Of a stretch of 42,407 nt of DNA, positions 38,048-42,407 are shown piece after piece. A program made the position numbers and the translations under genes. How positions within the stretch are numbered: position 1 is the stretch's first letter; the number at the start of each line of letters is the position of its first letter. The notes under the pieces were generated by a model, which was not told the origin of the DNA, made no database searches, and saw only the letters and a program-made list of their open reading frames with translations. This stretch comes from an uncultured Bacteroidales bacterium (GTDB lineage: Bacteria; Bacteroidota; Bacteroidia; Bacteroidales; Paludibacteraceae). The stretch lies in contig CALEPS010000054.1 in NCBI GenBank assembly GCA_937910305.1, positions 1 through 42,407 of the forward strand, given 5' to 3'.

Positions 38048-38937
38048 AGCACACTCAGGTATCTTTCTCCCGTATCGGGAAGGAGCACAACGATATTCTT
38101 ATTTTTATAGTCCGGAAGAGCGGTTAATTGCAACGCCGCAGCATAAGCAGCACCGGAAGAGACGCCAACCAGCAGTCCATGATCTTTAGCCAGTGTCCGC
38201 GCCGCAGAGAGAGCATCCTCGTCCGTGACAGGCATCACTCGGTCGATATATTCGGACTGATAGGTCTCAGGAATGAAGTTCGCCCCTATTCCTTGTATCT
38301 TATGCGGTCCTGCATGTCCTGCGGAGAGGAGAGGCGAGGCAGCCGGTTCAACCGCAATGATCTCCACAAGCCTGTTCTTCTCCTTCAGTGCGTGCCCTAC
38401 TCCGCTCACCGTGCCGCCTGTTCCGACTCCGGCGATAAAAACATCCACCCGGCCGTCCGTGTCTTGCCATATCTCCTGTCCCGTTGTGGCATAATGGATA
38501 GCAGGGTTGGCAGGGTTCGTGAATTGGCCTAATATGATGGCGTCCGGGGTCTCGTTCCGCAGTTGCTCCGCTTTGGCGACAGCACCTTTCATTCCTTCGG
38601 CTCCGGGCGTAAGAACGAGTTCGGCTCCATAGGCTTTGAGCAGGTTTCTTCGCTCTACGGACATGGTCTCCGGCATGGTGAGGATAACACGATATCCCTT
38701 GAGTCGTCCTATCCACGCCAAGCCCACTCCGGTGTTGCCGGAAGTAGGTTCAATGATCGTTGCTCCCGGTTGCAGTTTGCCGCTTTTCTCCGCATCCTCA
38801 ATCATCGCCAGCGCCGTACGGTCCTTGACAGAACCGCCGGGGTTGAACCGCTCCAGTTTGAGGAACAGGTGCGGCTGTATTTCGAGCATCGGGGTATGCC
38901 CAATTAAGTCTAAAAGACTATTTTTGCATTTATTCAT
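38044..38937 (-). CDS. cysK: Cysteine synthase A (O-acetylserine sulfhydrylase)
   Basis: 297 aa. PLP enzyme converting O-acetylserine and sulfide to cysteine. Motifs: LDLIGHTPMLEI, LERFNPGGSVKDRTALAMI (PLP lysine), IIEPTSGNTGVGLAWIG (substrate loop), FIAGVGTGGTVSGVGHALKE (phosphate site), LVGVSSGAAYAAALQL. The start ATG (38935-38937) and the first codons MNKCKN lie inside the 8-bp array 38925-39020. Operon with cysE. Confidence 0.96.
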   Translation of the reverse strand: MNKCKNSLLDLIGHTPMLEIQPHLFLKLERFNPGGSVKDRTALAMIEDAEKSGKLQPGATIIEPTSGNTGVGLAWIGRLKGYRVILTMPETMSVERRNLLKAYGAELVLTPGAEGMKGAVAKAEQLRNETPDAIILGQFTNPANPAIHYATTGQEIWQDTDGRVDVFIAGVGTGGTVSGVGHALKEKNRLVEIIAVEPAASPLLSAGHAGPHKIQGIGANFIPETYQSEYIDRVMPVTDEDALSAARTLAKDHGLLVGVSSGAAYAAALQLTALPDYKNKNIVVLLPDTGERYLSVL

Positions 38938-39020
38938 TTTCGCATTTTCACATTTTCACATTTACACATTTTCGCATTTACGCATTTATTCATTTACGCA
39001 TTTTCACATTTTCTCATTTA
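38925..39020. repeat. 8-bp array, 12 units, spanning a stop and a start codon
   Basis: Strict 8-bp register for 96 bp; units are NNcatttt or NNcattta. On the coding (minus) strand each unit is WAAATGNN, so an ATG occurs every 8 bp, cycling through the three frames. It encodes the end (NEKM-stop) of the C_GCAxxG_C_C protein, the whole gap and the start of CysK. Confidence 0.95.
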
Positions 39021-39519
39021 TTGAGCGGAGATAGATACGCACGGCTTCGGCGATCATCTCCGGGCATGGGCGTTTTTGGTAATACTCGGGTGTGCGTTCA
39101 GCGGGTTTAGGAGAGGTAGCCTCTTCCCGACCCTCCCCTGAAGGGAAGGGAGAATTATTCTTCGGCGCAAGGCCTAAGAGTTCCGCGCAGATAAGGGATC
39201 CGTAACGGGATTTATATTCATTTGCGAGTTGCTGCACAAAGGCATAGTTGGCCATCTTCCCTTCGCTGTCATGAGGTGTAGCAGAGCCATTATGCAGCCC
39301 GGCGAGCATGAACATGCCGGACGCAGCTCCGCAGACGAGTCTCATCCGTCCCATTCCTCCGCCGAACGAAGCAGAGAGCCGCAGAGCGAGTTTCTCGTCC
39401 GTAATACCATATATATCCGCGCAGGAGGCGAACACCGCCTGTGAGCAGTTAAACCCTTGTTTGAACAGGTCCACGGCGCGCTGCGCACGGGATTCGATCT
39501 CTTCGTTTGTCATTTTCAC
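39004..39519 (-). CDS. C_GCAxxG_C_C family redox/metal-binding protein
   Basis: 171 aa. The family signature is visible in order: FNCSQAVFASCADIYG, RLVCGAASGMFMLAGL (the GCAxxG core, here CGAASG), YGSLICAELLG and RPCPEMIAEAVRIYL. The family is small, cysteine-rich and thought to bind a metal or redox centre; its function is unknown. Between the third and fourth cysteine motifs is an in-frame palindromic element (NNSPFPSGEGREEATSPKP, core 39124-39151). Start ATG 39519 or 39513. The C terminus comes from the 8-bp array. Adjacent to the cysteine operon. Confidence 0.88.
   Translation of the reverse strand: MKMTNEEIESRAQRAVDLFKQGFNCSQAVFASCADIYGITDEKLALRLSASFGGGMGRMRLVCGAASGMFMLAGLHNGSATPHDSEGKMANYAFVQQLANEYKSRYGSLICAELLGLAPKNNSPFPSGEGREEATSPKPAERTPEYYQKRPCPEMIAEAVRIYLRSINEKM
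39124..39151. repeat. Palindromic element family 1 inside the C_GCAxxG_C_C gene
   Basis: ttcccgaccctcccctgaag followed by ggaagggag: CCCTCCC-ctgaa-GGGAAGGG core. It is translated in a third frame (PFPSGEG). Confidence 0.85.
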
Positions 39520-39531
39520 TTAATCAGGCTA

Positions 39532-39562
39532 CAAAATTACTACTATTTTTGCACATATCAAA
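39532..39562 (-). promoter_or_regulatory. Promoter for the C_GCAxxG_C_C - cysK - cysE unit
   Basis: Minus strand: TTTTG (39563-39559), 19-nt spacer, TAATTTTG (39539-39532). Confidence 0.7.
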
Positions 39563-39583
39563 ATTATTTTTGAATTAAAAAGT

Positions 39584-39683
39584 GTATATATACTACGTAT
39601 ATATACATAGAAAGTGCAAAAAGTGCATTTTTTTCACTCTATCCTTGGGTTATCCTTGGGGAATCCTTGGGTTATCCTTTGGT
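39584..39683. repeat. Palindrome around TAC plus 11-bp array (4 units)
   Basis: GTATATATAC-TAC-GTATATATAC (39584-39606), then 33 bp later tatccttgggt, tatccttgggg, aatccttgggt, tatcctttggt (39640-39683). The core TATATACTACGTATATA is shared with 1257-1281. It occupies the plsC to C_GCAxxG gap. Confidence 0.9.
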
Positions 39684-39709
39684 GCGGAGTGCTGACTTAC
39701 TCTATTTTG

Positions 39710-40354
39710 TCATGCTTCGTTGTACCAGTTCTCCAATTTCTCGTTGAAGGCCCGTCTGTCGAGTGTCTGCGCCCAGCGGCGTAGTTCGTCCGTGTGATCC
39801 TCAAAATGGAGCGTGACCGTACGGCGCCATTTCCATTTCTTAGGCTTGAGTCTGGACCATCTGCTGGATTCAAGTCCTCTCATTCTGCAAAGGATGACTC
39901 GCACTCCTTGCGGCAGTTCCTTGCAGACCTCGTATGCCATGCGCCTGTTTCCGATCACTTCCTTGTCAATCGTTTTGACGTGTCCCGAAGGATAGAAACA
40001 TATCTGTTTTCCTTGCGCGAGGCTGTCTATGGCGATCCGGCTGAGTTGCGATGCAGCCGCCACACCTTCTTCGCGGGACATGGCACTTTTATTGAGGTCC
40101 GGCACTTCGATAGCGTCTCCGAGTCGCAGCACGCGTCCGTAGAGCCAGTGGCGCATGAAGAGTTCGTCCACCATAGGGCTTATCGGCAGCCACCACAGTT
40201 CGCTGAAAAGGATCAGCGGATCCATGTAGGCTGTATGATTCGGCAAGACCAGATGAACGGAGTTGTCGCGCAGCAATTCTTCGCCTGTGATGCGCACATC
40301 GTAGTGCCAGTGCAAGAAGAATTTAATTATTTTACCAAGAGTGAAACGATTCAT
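39710..40354 (-). CDS. PlsC-like 1-acylglycerol-3-phosphate acyltransferase family protein
   Basis: 214 aa. Acyltransferase motif I LVLPNHTAYMDPLILF (His-x4-Asp), motif III-like ICFYPSGHVKTID and a C-terminal region rich in Trp, Arg and Lys (RWSRLKPKKWKWRRTV). Members transfer acyl chains to lysophosphatidate or related lipids at the inner membrane; the exact substrate is not readable. ATG 40354. The upstream gap to the HAD gene is one 8-bp array, so both are probably co-transcribed. Confidence 0.85.
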   Translation of the reverse strand: MNRFTLGKIIKFFLHWHYDVRITGEELLRDNSVHLVLPNHTAYMDPLILFSELWWLPISPMVDELFMRHWLYGRVLRLGDAIEVPDLNKSAMSREEGVAAASQLSRIAIDSLAQGKQICFYPSGHVKTIDKEVIGNRRMAYEVCKELPQGVRVILCRMRGLESSRWSRLKPKKWKWRRTVTLHFEDHTDELRRWAQTLDRRAFNEKLENWYNEA

Positions 40355-40360
40355 ATTTTT

Positions 40361-40408
40361 CGGGATTTCGGGATTACGGGATGACGTAATTACGGGATGA
40401 CGGATTAG
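40361..40408. repeat. 8-bp array (6 units) filling the HAD-plsC gap
   Basis: cgggattt, cgggatta, cgggatga, cgtaatta, cgggatga, cggattag. It leaves only 6 and 3 bp to the flanking genes. Confidence 0.92.
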
Positions 40409-40411
40409 GGA

Positions 40412-41089
40412 TTATAGTTCCTTTATTAGTTCCAGGAGGGAGGCATTGTTTCTTCGGTCGAAGAAAAGTGCGTCCATGCCGGCGTTTTTTGCGCCCTCAA
40501 TATCTGTTGTCATGGAGTCACCGATCATGAGCACTTCTCCGGGTTTGAGTCCGGCACGGCGCAGCGCCTCCTGATAAAAACGGATGTCGGGTTTGTCATA
40601 GCCGATGTCCATAGAGATAAACGTGTCCTCGAAATAATGGAGAATGCCGGCTCGCTCCAGCCTCGAACGCTGCAAGTGTCCGAAACTGTTGGAGGCTGCA
40701 AAGAGGCGGTAGCCTTTGTTTTTCAAGGTCTCAAGCATTTCTTCCGCCTCGGGAACCAAGGTGTGCGTCTTTCCCCATGCGGCGCGGAAAGCCTGTTTGA
40801 AAGGCTCAACCGCCGAGTCCGGATATCCGATAGCAGCGATGAACTCCTTCGGATAAAGGTCCATCACTTCCGCAATCGTGTATTTGCCATGCTTCGCCTC
40901 AGAGAAAAGCCGTCCTGCGATGTCGAAGAAGAGGTTAAAGAGACCGCTCCGCTGACAGAAGACAGACCGCTCCGCTGACAGACCGCCTTCGGCTGACAGA
41001 GTATCCATCGCTGCATCAAAAGCCTCCCGACAACAAGGAACGTAGTCGAGGAGCGTATCGTCTATGTCAACGAATATGGCCTTATACAA
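40412..41089 (-). CDS. HAD-superfamily phosphatase (YjjG-like)
   Basis: 225 aa. Motif I FVDIDDTLLDY (nucleophile Asp), motif II FAASNS, motif III around YDKPDIRFY, motif IV LMIGDSMTTDIEGAKNAGMD. The cap domain and spacing resemble non-canonical nucleotidases of the YjjG group. The first usable start is TTG 41089, inside the 7-bp array; no in-frame ATG precedes motif I. The in-frame family 2 insertion (40941-41000) adds about 20 residues (LSAEGGLSAERSVFCQRSG) to the cap domain. Confidence 0.88.
   Translation of the reverse strand: MYKAIFVDIDDTLLDYVPCCREAFDAAMDTLSAEGGLSAERSVFCQRSGLFNLFFDIAGRLFSEAKHGKYTIAEVMDLYPKEFIAAIGYPDSAVEPFKQAFRAAWGKTHTLVPEAEEMLETLKNKGYRLFAASNSFGHLQRSRLERAGILHYFEDTFISMDIGYDKPDIRFYQEALRRAGLKPGEVLMIGDSMTTDIEGAKNAGMDALFFDRRNNASLLELIKEL
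40941..41000. repeat. Element family 2, three tandem copies inside the HAD gene
   Basis: agaccgctccgctgacagaa (40941), agaccgctccgctgacaga (40964), agaccgccttcggctgacag (40980). This is the clearest example of the AGACCGCTnCGCTGACAG unit. Confidence 0.92.
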
Positions 41090-41143
41090 ATTACAAATTA
41101 AAAATTAAAAATTAAAAATTAAAAATTATTAATCAAAAATTAT
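41088..41143. repeat. 7-bp array (8 units) at the foreign junction
   Basis: aaattac, aaattaa (four times), aaattat, taatcaa, aaattat. It begins in the HAD start codon and ends 3-4 bp before the sequence becomes Firmicutes-like. Confidence 0.9.
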
Positions 41144-42407
41144 TAACTCGGTGGTGCGGGAGGCGTCCATGCGGTAGAACCGCTCGAAGATGCTGCCGAG
41201 ATCCGCCGCGGCGATCCCCTTTCCGTTATCCTCGATCTCCACCTGAATGAAGTCTCCGATATCATTCACGCGGATCTGTACGGTCTTCTGCGGCTTGTCC
41301 ATATATTTCACCGAATTGCTGATGATGTTGTTGACCACCCGGGTCAGCTGCTCCACATCCGCAATGATCTCCACATCGTCTCCCACGTTGTTGATGTAGG
41401 TAAACTCTATACCGCTCTCCCTCAGGTCCAGGCCGACATCCTCCGCACAGTCGTCGAAATACTCCGATACGCTGATGCGGTTGAAGTCGTAGGGAATGCG
41501 GTTGGTGTCGATCTTGGAGTAGAACGTCAGCTCGTTGATGAGCCGGTCCATGTCGTTTGCCTTCACATAGATGGTGCGGATGTACCGGTCCATCTTTTCC
41601 GGTGTGTCCGCCACACCGTCCATGATGCCCTCCACGTAGCCCTTAATGGATGTGATGGGCGTCTTCAGGTCGTGGGAAATGTTGCTGATCAGCTCCTTGC
41701 TCTGCCGGTCATATTCATCCTTTGCCTCCGCCTGCTCCTTCAGACGGACACGCATCTCTTCAAAGTCGCGGAACAGGTCGCTGATCTCATCGCTGCCCTC
41801 CGCCTTAATTTCAAAATCGTAGTCGTTGTTCCGGATGCGGTGCGTCGCCTCGCTCAGCTTGGAAAGCGGATTGTTCACGCCCGCGTAGATCCAGAACGTC
41901 AGCATTGTGGCGGTAATGAACAGGATCACCACCACGGACACCACCAGCTCTCCAAGCAGGTCCCGCGAATGCGACATGAACCGGGAAACCGACGATACAA
42001 TGAAAATGCTCTCCCGCCGGCCGTCCGCCTGTTCCAGGTCGAACTGCTTGACAAACGCCTGGATGTCTCCGCCAATGTAGGAACCGCCGTCCACGGCACT
42101 GCGGAAGGAACGGTAGATGGGCAGCGCGGTCAGAAGATCCGCAATGGTGGCATCTTCAAATCCGGATCCGTTGTAGTACAGCTTGTCATCCATCCTGACC
42201 AGCAGCCAGGAATACCGGTCCGTCAGCGACTGGTTGATGCTGTCCAGATAGTCCTCGTCCAGGAACTGTTCCGGGTCTTCCGCGGCCTCCTTCTGGATCG
42301 CCTCGTAGGCGCTCTGTGTGGACATGCCGATGAGCCGCATGGATACAAAACATATCGTAGTAGGCGTGAACAACATACACGCGGAAGTGCAGCGCGAAAT
42401 GGAAGCT
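41129..42407 (-). CDS. Sensor histidine kinase, partial at both ends, foreign to the rest
   Basis: In order: periplasmic sensor part (residues about 20-135), transmembrane helix VVSVVVILFITATMLTFWI, HAMP domain (PLSKLSEATHRIRNNDYDFEI), HisKA with ELISNISHDLKTPITSIKGYVEG (phospho-His), HATPase with N box VVNNIISNSVKYM and G1 DNGKGI. It stops after FERFYRMDASRTT, where the G2 glycine-rich loop should follow; the next residues (ELIIFD) come from the 7-bp array. The N-terminal helix (FRVYVVHAYYDMF) is in another frame and would join by removing one T from the TTTT run near 42348, so a 1-nt indel is likely. It is probably Clostridia-derived. Confidence 0.85.
   Translation of the reverse strand, partial: ASISRCTSACMLFTPTTICFVSMRLIGMSTQSAYEAIQKEAAEDPEQFLDEDYLDSINQSLTDRYSWLLVRMDDKLYYNGSGFEDATIADLLTALPIYRSFRSAVDGGSYIGGDIQAFVKQFDLEQADGRRESIFIVSSVSRFMSHSRDLLGELVVSVVVILFITATMLTFWIYAGVNNPLSKLSEATHRIRNNDYDFEIKAEGSDEISDLFRDFEEMRVRLKEQAEAKDEYDRQSKELISNISHDLKTPITSIKGYVEGIMDGVADTPEKMDRYIRTIYVKANDMDRLINELTFYSKIDTNRIPYDFNRISVSEYFDDCAEDVGLDLRESGIEFTYINNVGDDVEIIADVEQLTRVVNNIISNSVKYMDKPQKTVQIRVNDIGDFIQVEIEDNGKGIAAADLGSIFERFYRMDASRTTELIIFD

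Noticed and set aside
37313..38110. 265-aa plus-strand frame opposite cysE
   Set aside because: Shadow of cysE, whose catalytic motifs are intact.
42186..42380. Separate small gene starting MYVVHAYYDMF at the window end
   Set aside because: Better explained as the first helix of the histidine kinase displaced by a 1-nt indel in a T run near 42348.

Overview
The window reads as Bacteroidota, most likely an uncultured gut-type Bacteroidales. The evidence is the promoter form TTG-N20-TAnnTTTG in front of most transcription units, a tmRNA tag ending YALAA, the gene order DUF6089 - uppS - bamA - ompH - ompH, and families largely confined to this phylum (DUF4954, DUF6089, BspA-type leucine-rich repeats, T9SS-like C-terminal tails). 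The last ~1.26 kb (from about 41147) is different: a Firmicutes-type sensor histidine kinase, cut at both ends, joined at a low-complexity array. I read that end as a probable assembly chimera.

Layout. 1-1560: pta (minus) with a long repeat-filled leader. 1561-7705: two OmpA-domain proteins, tRNA(CAU), tmRNA, tRNA-Ala(CGC), then GNAT - Fur-family - YugP peptidase - tRNA-Arg(CCG), closed by a terminator. 7736-9220: secreted endonuclease-like protein and initiator tRNA (minus). 9236-12040: nucleosidase-like gene, rlmI and a DnaQ-like exonuclease. 12080-13739: tRNA-Cys and sufB without sufC or sufD. 13817-18410: a 138-bp nested palindrome, a secreted protein, a trypsin-like protease and a T9SS-like secreted protein. 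18429-21513: murI (minus), aquaporin, dnaN. 21573-32501: DUF4954, RNase Z, radA, DUF6089, uppS, bamA, two Skp/OmpH genes, a 36-aa protein and an MFS transporter. 32757-36423: a membrane-bound TPR/AraC regulator, a 43-aa secreted micropeptide and a BspA-like protein. 36395-41089 (all minus): truncated lpd, cysE-cysK, a C_GCAxxG_C_C protein, a PlsC-like acyltransferase and a HAD phosphatase.

The genes are mostly housekeeping. The unusual part is the DNA between and inside them. Nearly every co-directional gene junction is filled by a short tandem array whose period is exactly 7, 8 or 11 bp while the unit sequence differs from array to array. Some arrays supply the stop codon of one gene and the start codon of the next. 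At least two families of short palindromic elements, plus 9- and 15-bp arrays, sit in frame inside conserved proteins (MurI, RlmI, SufB, an MFS transporter, CysE-operon neighbours, Skp, a HAD phosphatase, dihydrolipoamide dehydrogenase). MurI alone carries three kinds. This repeat system is the main candidate for something new.

Limits: everything is from reading the sequence. No homology search, folding calculation or read mapping was possible. Family names rest on recognised motifs, and repeat families need a genome-wide count.
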